From Rhodobacteraceae bacterium PARR1 (GTDB lineage Bacteria > Pseudomonadota > Alphaproteobacteria > Rhodobacterales > Rhodobacteraceae), in contig NKIT01000002.1 in NCBI GenBank assembly GCA_002256185.1, forward strand, positions 1 to 60,176: DNA of 60,176 bases. Direction: 5' to 3'. Each line of letters begins with the position of its first letter. Within the stretch, counting starts at the first letter, position 1. Of this stretch, positions 52,350-60,176 are shown piece by piece. A program made the translations under genes and the position numbers. The notes under the pieces are model-generated. The model was not told where the DNA came from. It worked only from the letters and a program-made list of their open reading frames with translations, and made no database searches.

Positions 52350-52944
52350 TCGGCTCTTCCCATCCCAACAGGTCCAACTCTGCCCGCGTCGGCAGGAAGT
52401 CGAAGCAGCGCTGCGCCAGTTCCATCCGCCCTTCGCGGATCAAACGCGCCTCAAGCTCTGCCTTCAGGCGGTGCAGATACAGCACGTCCGACGCGGCGTA
52501 TTCCTTTTGCGCCTCGGTCAGTTCTGCCGATCCCCAATCGCTGGTCTGCTGTTGCTTGGACACATCCACGCCCACCAATTCCAGCAGCAGATATTTCAGC
52601 CCATGGCGATCCGTAAAGGTGCGGATCATGCGCGAGGCGATCTTGGTGCACCACACCGGCGCGGTGGTGACGCCGAACGCCTGTTTCATTGCGGCGATGT
52701 CAAAGCGGCCAAAGTGGAACAGCTTCACCACCGCCGGATCGGTCAGCAACCGTTCAAGGTTCGGCGCGCTTTTCTGCCCGCGGGCGATCTGCACCAGATG
52801 CGCATCCCCGTTGCCATTTGACAGCTGCACCAGACACAGCCGGTCGCGGCGCGGGTCCAGACCCATGGTTTCCGTGTCGATGGCGACAACGGGGCCAAGG
52901 GACAGCCCATCGGGCAGGTCGTTCTGATAAAGGTGGATGGCCAA
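52330..52944 (-). CDS. rnd: Ribonuclease D
   Basis: VAIDTETMGLDPRRDRLCLVQLSNGNGDAHLVQI...KLFHFGRFDIAAM...YAASDVLYLHRL. Confidence 0.93.
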   Translation of the reverse strand: MAIHLYQNDLPDGLSLGPVVAIDTETMGLDPRRDRLCLVQLSNGNGDAHLVQIARGQKSAPNLERLLTDPAVVKLFHFGRFDIAAMKQAFGVTTAPVWCTKIASRMIRTFTDRHGLKYLLLELVGVDVSKQQQTSDWGSAELTEAQKEYAASDVLYLHRLKAELEARLIREGRMELAQRCFDFLPTRAELDLLGWEEPNDIFHH

Positions 52945-53036
52945 GGGAAACGTCCTTTCAGCAAAGGCTTTGCGGTGGCTTATCGGTCCGGTCCCAACGG
53001 GTCAACACGCGGTGATGTGAAGCGGGCCAAATGGCA

Positions 53037-53064
53037 AAAGGGCGCAGCTTGCGCCGCGCCCTTT
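53037..53064 (-). terminator. Rho-independent terminator for tRNA-Leu (minus strand)
   Basis: Minus strand AAAGGGCGC-ggcgcaagct-GCGCCCTTT followed by TGCC. Confidence 0.7.
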
Positions 53065-53077
53065 GCAATCATCGACG

Positions 53078-53162
53078 TGGTGCCCAGAAGAGGACTCGAA
53101 CCTCCACGCCTTGCGGCGCTGGTACCTGAAACCAGTGCGTCTACCAATTCCGCCATCTGGGC
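53078..53162 (-). tRNA. tRNA-Leu(CAG), CCA encoded
   Basis: Minus strand GCCCAGATGGCGGAATTGGTAGACGCACTGGTTTCAGGTACCAGCGCCGCAAGGCGTGGAGGTTCGAGTCCTCTTCTGGGCACCA; class II variable arm, anticodon loop TTCAGGT (CAG). Confidence 0.97.
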
Positions 53163-53370
53163 CCAAGTCGATGGCGGCGGATGTAACCGGGGCTTTGGGG
53201 ACTGTCAACACGCCGCAGACATGAATTTTTGCCGATCTGCGAAAAACTTGGGCGGGCATTGGCGCAGGGGAAATCGTCGCGGCAGGCGGTGCGCCTAAGG
53301 ACTTGTCGCCAAACCCTGCGAAAGTTACAGAGGGGCCGAACGATCAGGAAGCCAGAGAGGGCCTTCGGAC

Positions 53371-54357
53371 ATGAGCAAGCTTGTCACCATCTATGGCGGT
53401 TCGGGCTTTGTCGGGCGGTATATCGCCCGTCGCATGGCCAAAGAGGGGTGGCGGGTCCGAGTCGCCGTCCGTCGCCCGAATGAGGCGATGTTCGTGCGCC
53501 CTTACGGCGCTGTCGGTCAGGTTGAACCGGTGCTTTGCAACATCCGCGACGATGCCAGTGTGGCCTTGGCGATGCGCGGGGCGGATGCGGTGGTGAACTG
53601 CGTCGGCATCCTGAACACCGCAGGCAAGAACAATTTCGACTCGGTCCAGTCCCAAGGGGCCGCCCGCATCGCCCGTCTGGCAGCGGCGGAAGGTGTGGCG
53701 TCCTTGGTCCACATTTCGGCCATCGGGGCAGACAAGTCTTCCGACAGCGACTATCAGCGCACCAAGGGTGAGGGTGAGGCGGCCATTCTGTCTGCGTTCC
53801 CCGGCGCGGTGATCCTGCGTCCGTCCATCATCTTCGGGTCGGAAGACGGGTTTTTCAACCGCTTTGCCGCCATGGCGCGCATGTCGCCGATCCTGCCGGT
53901 GTTTGGCGCCAATACCCGCTTTCAGCCGGTCCATGTCGATGACGTGGCCCAAGCGGCGGTCTTGGGGGCCACGGGTCAGGCCAAGCCGGGGGTTTATGAA
54001 CTTGGCGGGCCGGACATCGACACCTTCCGTGGACTGATGCACCGCATGCTGACGGTGATCCAGCGGCGGCGTCTGGTGCTGGGCCTGCCGTTCTTTGTCG
54101 GGTCCATCATGGGTGGTGTGCTGGACATGGTGCAGGCTGGGACGCTGGGCCTGTTCAACAACGGGCTGGTGACCCGCGATCAGGTGCGGAACCTGAAGCG
54201 CGACAACGTCGTTGCCCCCGGTGCCGCAGGCTTTGCTGCGTTGGGTATCACACCTACGGCACTGGACGCCGTTCTGCCGGAATATCTGTGGCGCTACCGC
54301 CCGTCGGGGCAGTATGCGGCGATCAAGGATTCGGCGAAGAACCTGCGCAAAGCGTAA
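53371..54357 (+). CDS. Complex I NDUFA9-subunit-like NAD(P)-binding protein
   Basis: LVTIYGGSGFVGRYIARRMAKEGWRVRVAVRRPNEA...VNCVGIL...VHISAIGAD...YQRTKGEGEAAIL. Confidence 0.9.
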   Translation: MSKLVTIYGGSGFVGRYIARRMAKEGWRVRVAVRRPNEAMFVRPYGAVGQVEPVLCNIRDDASVALAMRGADAVVNCVGILNTAGKNNFDSVQSQGAARIARLAAAEGVASLVHISAIGADKSSDSDYQRTKGEGEAAILSAFPGAVILRPSIIFGSEDGFFNRFAAMARMSPILPVFGANTRFQPVHVDDVAQAAVLGATGQAKPGVYELGGPDIDTFRGLMHRMLTVIQRRRLVLGLPFFVGSIMGGVLDMVQAGTLGLFNNGLVTRDQVRNLKRDNVVAPGAAGFAALGITPTALDAVLPEYLWRYRPSGQYAAIKDSAKNLRKA

Positions 54358-54366
54358 GAGGCGGTT

Positions 54367-55167
54367 ATGGAACAGATGATCTCGGCCGCCGCCCTTGGAT
54401 TGCTGGAGGGCCTGACCGAGTTCATTCCAGTCTCCTCCACCGGGCATCTGTTGCTGGCCGGGCATTTTCTGGGCTTTGAAAGCGCGGGCAAGACCTTTGA
54501 GGTCGTGATCCAGCTTGGCGCGGTGCTGGCGATCCTGACGCTGTATTTCGCGCGCCTGTGGCGGGTGGTCACGACGCTGCACAGTGATCCGGCCTCGTTG
54601 CGCTTTGCCATTTCGGTGTTGTTGGCGTTTTTCCCGGCGGTGGTGATCGGGGTTCTGGCGCATGATTTCATCAAGACGGTGCTGTTTGAAACGCCGATGC
54701 TAATTGCGGTGATGCTGATCATCGGCGGGGTGATCTTGCTGTTTGTGGACCGCATGGCCCCCACACCTCAGCATCACGACGCGATGCAGATCCCTTTTCG
54801 CAAGGCTTTGGCCATCGGGTTTATCCAGTGTCTGGCCATGGTGCCGGGGGTGTCGCGGTCGGGATCAACCATCGTCGGTGCGTTGATGCTGGGCGTGGAC
54901 AAGCGCGCGGCGGCGGAGTTTTCGTTCTTTCTGTCGATGCCCACGATGCTCGGCGCGTTCACCTATGACATGTACAAGAACCGCGATGTGCTGGATTTCA
55001 GCGCGCTGTCAGAGATTGCCGTGGGCTTTGTGCTGGCCTTTGTCACCGGCCTGATCGTGGTGCGCTGGGTGCTGGATTACGTGTCGCGCCATGGCTTTGC
55101 CCTGTTCGGCTGGTGGCGAATCATCGTGGGCTCGGTCGCGCTTGGGTTCCTTTTGCTGGGGTTTTAA
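54367..55167 (+). CDS. uppP: Undecaprenyl-diphosphatase UppP (BacA)
   Basis: [26 protein letters not shown]...[59 protein letters not shown]. Confidence 0.96.
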   Translation: MEQMISAAALGLLEGLTEFIPVSSTGHLLLAGHFLGFESAGKTFEVVIQLGAVLAILTLYFARLWRVVTTLHSDPASLRFAISVLLAFFPAVVIGVLAHDFIKTVLFETPMLIAVMLIIGGVILLFVDRMAPTPQHHDAMQIPFRKALAIGFIQCLAMVPGVSRSGSTIVGALMLGVDKRAAAEFSFFLSMPTMLGAFTYDMYKNRDVLDFSALSEIAVGFVLAFVTGLIVVRWVLDYVSRHGFALFGWWRIIVGSVALGFLLLGF

Positions 55168-55239
55168 GCATATAAGGAACATATACTGACCCAATTTTGA
55201 CCCTTCGGTCGGGAAAAAGTTGCCGCACGGACGAAAAAG

Positions 55240-55276
55240 CGGGGAATAGGTCAATCGTGCTGACTTTTATTCCCCG
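55240..55276 (+). promoter_or_regulatory. Upstream stem-loop of the gltD leader
   Basis: CGGGGAATA (55240-55248) / TATTCCCCG (55268-55276), perfect 9-bp arms, with an inner GTCA/TGAC pairing. Confidence 0.6.
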
Positions 55277-55293
55277 AAAGGCCGAAGTAACAA

Positions 55294-55322
55294 GGCGCAC
55301 CCGAGAAACGTAGGGAGGCGCC
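55294..55322 (+). promoter_or_regulatory. SD-sequestering hairpin before gltD
   Basis: GGCGC(55294-98)/GCGCC(55318-22) and CCC(55300-02)/GGG(55313-15); encloses AGGGAGG SD, 3 nt from the ATG. Confidence 0.6.
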
Positions 55323-55325
55323 CTC

Positions 55326-56762
55326 ATGGCAAAAGACCGCATGTTGAAGTTCGTGACCGTGGGCAAGGAGACGCCCGAAAAGCGGCCAGCGGACCTGCGC
55401 TCTCAGGATTTCCACGAGATTTACCGCGAGTTCGCGGCAGAAAAGGCAGCCGAACAGGCCAGCCGTTGCAGCCAATGCGGCGTGCCTTATTGCCAGTCGC
55501 ATTGCCCCTTGCACAACAACATCCCCGACTGGCTGCGCCTGACCGCCGAAGGCCGTCTGCAAGAAGCCTATGAACTTTCGCAGGCCACCAACACCTTCCC
55601 GGAAATTTGTGGCCGCATCTGCCCGCAGGACCGCCTGTGCGAAGGCAACTGCGTCATCGAACAATCCGGCCACGGCACGGTCACCATCGGGTCGGTCGAG
55701 AAATACCTTACCGACACCGCATGGGAAAACGGCTGGGTCAAACCGATCAAGCCGCATCAGGAACGCACCGAGTCGGTCGGCATCATCGGCGCAGGCCCCG
55801 GCGGGTTGGCAGCAGCGGATGTGCTGCGCCGTCAGGGCGTGCAGGTCACCGTCTATGACCGCTATGACCGCGCGGGCGGGCTGATGACCTATGGCATCCC
55901 CGGCTTCAAGCTGGAAAAGCCGGTCGTGATGCAGCGAATTGAACAGCTTGAACTGGCGGGCGTGCAATTCGTGCTGAACTGCACCGTCGGCGTCGACATC
56001 AGCTTTGATGCCATCCGTGGGCAGCACGACGCTGTGCTGATCGCCACCGGTGTTTACAAGGCGCGCGACATCCAAGCCCCCGGCGTGGGGGCCAAGGGCA
56101 TCGTCAAGGCGCTGGACTATCTGACCGCGTCCAACCGCAAATCCTTTGGCGACGATGTCGAGGATTTCGACAACGGCACCCTGAACGCCACCGGCAAGCG
56201 CGTGGTGGTGATCGGCGGCGGCGACACGGCGATGGACTGTGTGCGCACCGCGATCCGTCAGGGCGCAACCTCGGTCAAATGCCTGTATCGCCGGGATAAG
56301 GCGAACATGCCCGGTTCGCAGCGTGAAGTGCAGAATGCCGAAGAAGAAGGCGTTGATTTCGTCTGGCTGACCGCGCCCAAGGGCTTTACCGGCGGCGACC
56401 ATGTCGAAGGCGTGATGGTGCAGCGCATGCGTCTGGGCGCACCCGATGCCTCGGGTCGTCAATCGCCGGAACTGATCGAAGGCGCGGATTACGTCGAACC
56501 CGCCGATCTGGTGGTGCAGGCGCTTGGCTTTGAACCCGAAGCGATCCCCACCCTTTGGGGCGTGCCGGAACTGGCCGTCACCCGTTGGGGCACCATCAAG
56601 GCCGATTTCCGCAGCCACGCCACCAGCCTGCCCGGCGTCTATGCCGTGGGTGACATCGTGCGCGGGGCATCGCTTGTCGTCTGGGCGATCCGCGACGGGC
56701 GTGAGGCTGGCGAGGCGATGTTGGCCTATCTGGCACAACCCGCCGTGGTCGCCGCCGAATGA
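55326..56762 (+). CDS. gltD: Glutamate synthase small subunit
   Basis: RCSQCGVPYCQSHCPLHNNIPDWL...CGRICPQDRLCEGNCVIE...VGIIGAGPGGLAAADVLRRQG. Confidence 0.97.
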   Translation: MAKDRMLKFVTVGKETPEKRPADLRSQDFHEIYREFAAEKAAEQASRCSQCGVPYCQSHCPLHNNIPDWLRLTAEGRLQEAYELSQATNTFPEICGRICPQDRLCEGNCVIEQSGHGTVTIGSVEKYLTDTAWENGWVKPIKPHQERTESVGIIGAGPGGLAAADVLRRQGVQVTVYDRYDRAGGLMTYGIPGFKLEKPVVMQRIEQLELAGVQFVLNCTVGVDISFDAIRGQHDAVLIATGVYKARDIQAPGVGAKGIVKALDYLTASNRKSFGDDVEDFDNGTLNATGKRVVVIGGGDTAMDCVRTAIRQGATSVKCLYRRDKANMPGSQREVQNAEEEGVDFVWLTAPKGFTGGDHVEGVMVQRMRLGAPDASGRQSPELIEGADYVEPADLVVQALGFEPEAIPTLWGVPELAVTRWGTIKADFRSHATSLPGVYAVGDIVRGASLVVWAIRDGREAGEAMLAYLAQPAVVAAE

Positions 56763-56812
56763 TCCGCAGCACCCGGACGGTCCGGGCGCTTTGAGCCGAA
56801 TTGGAGACAGCG

Positions 56813-57535
56813 ATGAAGGCCCCTGCCGTTCTGCTTTTCCTGCTTGCCACTGCCCCTGCGGCGGTGGCCGGTTCCTTTACCCCGCCTGCGGGATGTGAGG
56901 TCTATATGACCGTGCAGTCCAAACAGTGCCGCGTGTCCAACCACTACCGCTGCGCCGCGGATGCCCCCGGTGACCAATGGCGCGCGGATTTTGATCAGGA
57001 AGGCATGTTCTTCCAGTCGCGGATCAATTCCGAGGGCGAATGGCTGGAAAGCTATGACATCGACCCGCCCGTCAAGCAGACGCTTGATGCGAACCCGACC
57101 GACCCGGCCTCGTTTTCCGAACTGATGGCGCAGGGCTTGGACAGCTATGCCTTTGGCCTTTCCGACAGCACGGGCGAACGCACCCGCGTGCGGGGTCAGG
57201 ACCGTCTGACCGGCAAGACTTGGGTGATCGACGGCATCACCCTGAAAGAGACCGAGTTTCAATATACCGAAACCGACCTTGACGGGAATGTCCTGCGCCA
57301 ATCGCGCGGCAATGAATACATCAGCCCGGAGTGGCGGCTGTTCTTCTCTGGCCCGTCCGAATGGACGGGCACCGATGGGGCACCCTTGCCGCTGGACGGC
57401 AGCCCGGTCGAGTTTATCTTTCCCGGCGAACCCGGTTTCGCCAGCACCCAACCCATCTTCGACTGCGACGCCGTGATGTCGCAGCTTGACGACCCGATCC
57501 CAGCACAGGAGGCCCAAAGCCATGACCATCTATGA
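56813..57535 (+). CDS. Hypothetical exported protein between gltD and gltB
   Basis: Signal peptide MKAPAVLLFLLATAPAAVAG; Cys-containing N-terminus; 3' end overlaps the gltB start by 14 bp. Confidence 0.82.
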   Translation: MKAPAVLLFLLATAPAAVAGSFTPPAGCEVYMTVQSKQCRVSNHYRCAADAPGDQWRADFDQEGMFFQSRINSEGEWLESYDIDPPVKQTLDANPTDPASFSELMAQGLDSYAFGLSDSTGERTRVRGQDRLTGKTWVIDGITLKETEFQYTETDLDGNVLRQSRGNEYISPEWRLFFSGPSEWTGTDGAPLPLDGSPVEFIFPGEPGFASTQPIFDCDAVMSQLDDPIPAQEAQSHDHL

Positions 57536-60176
57536 CGACGCCTGGGTGAAGGCCGAAGAAGCCAAGCGCGCTTGGCTGGATGCGAACGGGCTTTATAAGA
57601 CCGAGGATGAGCATTCGTCCTGCGGCGTGGGTCTGGTCGTGGCGATCAGCGGCAAGCCATCGCGCAAGGTGGTGGAAAACGGCATCAACGCGCTGAAAGC
57701 CGTCTGGCACCGGGGCGCAGTCGATGCCGATGGCAAGACCGGCGATGGCGCGGGCATCCATGTGCAAATCCCGGTCAAGTTCTTCTATGACGTGATCCGC
57801 CGCACCGGGCATGAGCCGGACACCAACAAACTGGTTGCCGTGGGTCAGGTGTTCCTGCCCCGCACCGACTTTGGCGCGCAGGAACGCTGCCGGACCATCG
57901 TGGAAACCGAAGTGCTGCGGATGGGCCATTACATCTATGGCTGGCGGCATGTCCCGGTGAACACCGAAGTCTTGGGCGACAAGGCCAATGCCACCCGCCC
58001 GGAAATCGAACAAATCCTGATTCGCTGCGACAAGGACATTGATCAGGAACAGTTCGAGCGTGAGCTTTACATCATCCGCCGCCGCATCGAAAAAGCGGCG
58101 CTGGCGGCGCAGATTCAGGGGCTGTACCTCTGCTCGCTGTCCTGCCGGTCGATCATCTACAAGGGCATGATGCTGGCCGAACAGGTGGCGGTGTTCTACC
58201 CCGACCTGATGGATGACCGTTTTGAATCGTCCTTTGCCATCTATCACCAGCGCTATTCCACCAACACCTTCCCGCAGTGGTGGCTGGCCCAACCCTTCCG
58301 CATGCTGGCCCATAACGGGGAAATCAACACCCTTAAAGGCAACGTCAACTGGATGCGCAGCCATGAAATCCGCATGGCCAGCAGCGCATTCGGCGAAGCG
58401 GCCGAAGATATCAAGCCGATCATCCCCGGCGGAACCTCTGACTCGGGCGCACTCGATGCGGTGTTTGAAGTGCTGGTGCGGTCTGGCCGCAACGCGCCGA
58501 TGGCCAAGTCGATGCTGGTCCCCGAGGCATGGAGCAAAACCACCACCGACATGCCCAAGGCATGGGCGGATATGTACGCCTATTGCAACTCTGTGATGGA
58601 ACCCTGGGACGGTCCCGCCGCCCTTGCCATGACCGATGGCCGTTGGGTCTGCGGCGGGTTGGACCGCAACGGTCTGCGCCCGATGCGCTATGTCATCACC
58701 GGCGACGGCCTGCTGATCGCGGGGTCCGAGGCGGGGATGGTCCCGGTCGATGAAACCACGATCCGTGAAAAGGGCGCGCTTGGGCCGGGCCAGATGATCG
58801 CCGTCGATATGGGCGAAGGCCGCCTGTATCACGACGCGGAAATGAAGGACAAACTCGCCGCCGCCCAGCCCTATGGCGACTGGATCGAAAAGATCGTCGA
58901 TCTGAACAGCCTGCTGCGCGATGTGCCGGAAGCGCCGATGTTCACCGGGGCCGAACTGCGCAAGCGCCAGATTGCTGCCGGTTACACGGTTGAGGAACTG
59001 GAACAAGTCCTCGCCCCGATGGCCGAAGATGGCAAGGAAATGGTCGCCAGCATGGGCGATGACACGCCCGCGGCGGTGCTGTCGTCGGTCTATCGCCCAC
59101 TAAGCCACTTCTTCCGCCAGAACTTCAGCCAGGTCACCAACCCGCCCATCGACTCGCTTCGCGAGGGTCGGGTGATGAGCCTGAAAACCCGCTTTGGGAA
59201 CCTGCGGAACGTGCTGGACGAAAACTCCAGCCAGACGGAAATTCTGGTGCTGGAAAGCCCCTTCATCGCCAATGCCGAATTTGACGTGATGGTCAAACAT
59301 TTCGGCGGGCAGGTGGCCTTCATCGACTGCACCTTCCCGGTCGGCCCCAGCCTTGACGACCTGCGTCAGGGGCTGGAACGCATCCGGGCCGAGGCCGAGG
59401 ATGCCGTGCGTTCCGGTGCGGGCCATCTGGTGCTGACCGATCAGCATCAAGGCCCGGACCGCGTGCCGATGCCGATGATCCTTGCTACCAGCGCGGTGCA
59501 TTCGTGGCTGACGCGCAAGGGGCTGCGGACCTTCTGTTCCGTCAACGTCCGTTCGGCGGAATGCATCGACCCGCATTACTTCGCGGTGTTGATCGGCTGC
59601 GGCGCGACCACGGTGAACGCCTATCTGGCCGAAGATTCGCTGGCGGACCGCATTTCGCGCGGCTTGCTGGATGGCACGCTGACCGATGCGATGCGCCGCT
59701 ATCGCGATGCCATCGACGCAGGGTTGCTCAAGATCATGTCGAAGATGGGGATTTCCGTCATCTCCAGCTATCGCGGTGGTCTGAACTTTGAGGCCGTGGG
59801 TCTGTCCCGTGCGATGGTGGCCGAATATTTCCCCGGCATGCAGTCGCGCATTTCGGGCATCGGTCTGCACGGGATCGAACAAAAGCTGGAAGAGGTGCAC
59901 GCCAAGGGCTGGCGCGGCGGGGCAGAGGTGTTGCCGATTGGCGGCTTCTACAAAGCCCGCCGTTCGGGTGAAAAGCACGCATGGGAAGCGCAGACGATGC
60001 ACATGCTGCAATCGGCCTGTGACCGCGCAAGCTATGACATTTGGAAGCAATACTCTGCCGCGATGCGGGCCAATCCGCCGATTCACATCCGCGACCTTTT
60101 GGACATCAAGGCATTGGGCAAGCCCGTCCCGATTGAAGAGGTGGAATCCATCACCTCGATCCGCAAGCGTTTCGTC
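57522..60176 (+). CDS. gltB: Glutamate synthase large subunit (3' truncated by window)
   Basis: Open frame from ATG 57522 to window end (885 codons): DEHSSCGVGLVVAISGKPSRKVVENGI...RYSTNTFPQWWLAQPFRMLAHNGEINTLKGN...GLRPMRYVIT; absent from the ORF track because it has no stop in the window. Confidence 0.97.
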   Translation, partial: MTIYDDAWVKAEEAKRAWLDANGLYKTEDEHSSCGVGLVVAISGKPSRKVVENGINALKAVWHRGAVDADGKTGDGAGIHVQIPVKFFYDVIRRTGHEPDTNKLVAVGQVFLPRTDFGAQERCRTIVETEVLRMGHYIYGWRHVPVNTEVLGDKANATRPEIEQILIRCDKDIDQEQFERELYIIRRRIEKAALAAQIQGLYLCSLSCRSIIYKGMMLAEQVAVFYPDLMDDRFESSFAIYHQRYSTNTFPQWWLAQPFRMLAHNGEINTLKGNVNWMRSHEIRMASSAFGEAAEDIKPIIPGGTSDSGALDAVFEVLVRSGRNAPMAKSMLVPEAWSKTTTDMPKAWADMYAYCNSVMEPWDGPAALAMTDGRWVCGGLDRNGLRPMRYVITGDGLLIAGSEAGMVPVDETTIREKGALGPGQMIAVDMGEGRLYHDAEMKDKLAAAQPYGDWIEKIVDLNSLLRDVPEAPMFTGAELRKRQIAAGYTVEELEQVLAPMAEDGKEMVASMGDDTPAAVLSSVYRPLSHFFRQNFSQVTNPPIDSLREGRVMSLKTRFGNLRNVLDENSSQTEILVLESPFIANAEFDVMVKHFGGQVAFIDCTFPVGPSLDDLRQGLERIRAEAEDAVRSGAGHLVLTDQHQGPDRVPMPMILATSAVHSWLTRKGLRTFCSVNVRSAECIDPHYFAVLIGCGATTVNAYLAEDSLADRISRGLLDGTLTDAMRRYRDAIDAGLLKIMSKMGISVISSYRGGLNFEAVGLSRAMVAEYFPGMQSRISGIGLHGIEQKLEEVHAKGWRGGAEVLPIGGFYKARRSGEKHAWEAQTMHMLQSACDRASYDIWKQYSAAMRANPPIHIRDLLDIKALGKPVPIEEVESITSIRKRFV

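Overview
This 60.2 kb window looks like the chromosomal replication-origin region of an alphaproteobacterium, most likely Rhodobacterales (inferred from gene content and order; no search was run). Gene order is mutS(3' end)-grpE-hrcA / rph-rdgB-ridA-hemW-ybaN / parB-parA-rsmG-mnmG-mnmE-rho-hemJ / [putative oriC] / maf-aroE-coaE-dnaQ / secB-fxsA / timA-like-mltA-smr / rimP-nusA-ylxR-infB / mutT-argJ-ppiC / secA / hypothetical-PstS/OmpA fusion / radC / dnaJ-dnaK / a surface-glycan cluster (ABC-2 permease, cysQ, kdsB, four glycosyltransferases, galU, sulfotransferase-like protein) / ptsN-hpf-lptB-lptA-lptC-kdsD-rnd / tRNA-Leu / NDUFA9-like-uppP / gltD-secreted hypothetical-gltB (truncated by the window end). 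Most of it is ordinary core genome. The observations I rate highest are: (1) a gltD leader with a 9-bp long-arm hairpin followed by a hairpin that sequesters the Shine-Dalgarno sequence; (2) an intrinsic-terminator-like attenuator, with a possible antiterminator, in the rimP-nusA-infB leader; (3) an mnmE gene split by an apparent frameshift or short deletion; (4) two perfect 16-bp parS sites embedded in the coding starts of rsmG and mnmG; (5) a putative oriC with a perfect DnaA box between hemJ and maf; (6) a surface-glycan cluster combining PAP phosphatase with a tandem sulfotransferase-like protein; (7) a (Cys-Pro)n mini-ORF built on a hexanucleotide repeat downstream of secA. I found no CRISPR array, transposon, prophage or recognisable defence system.
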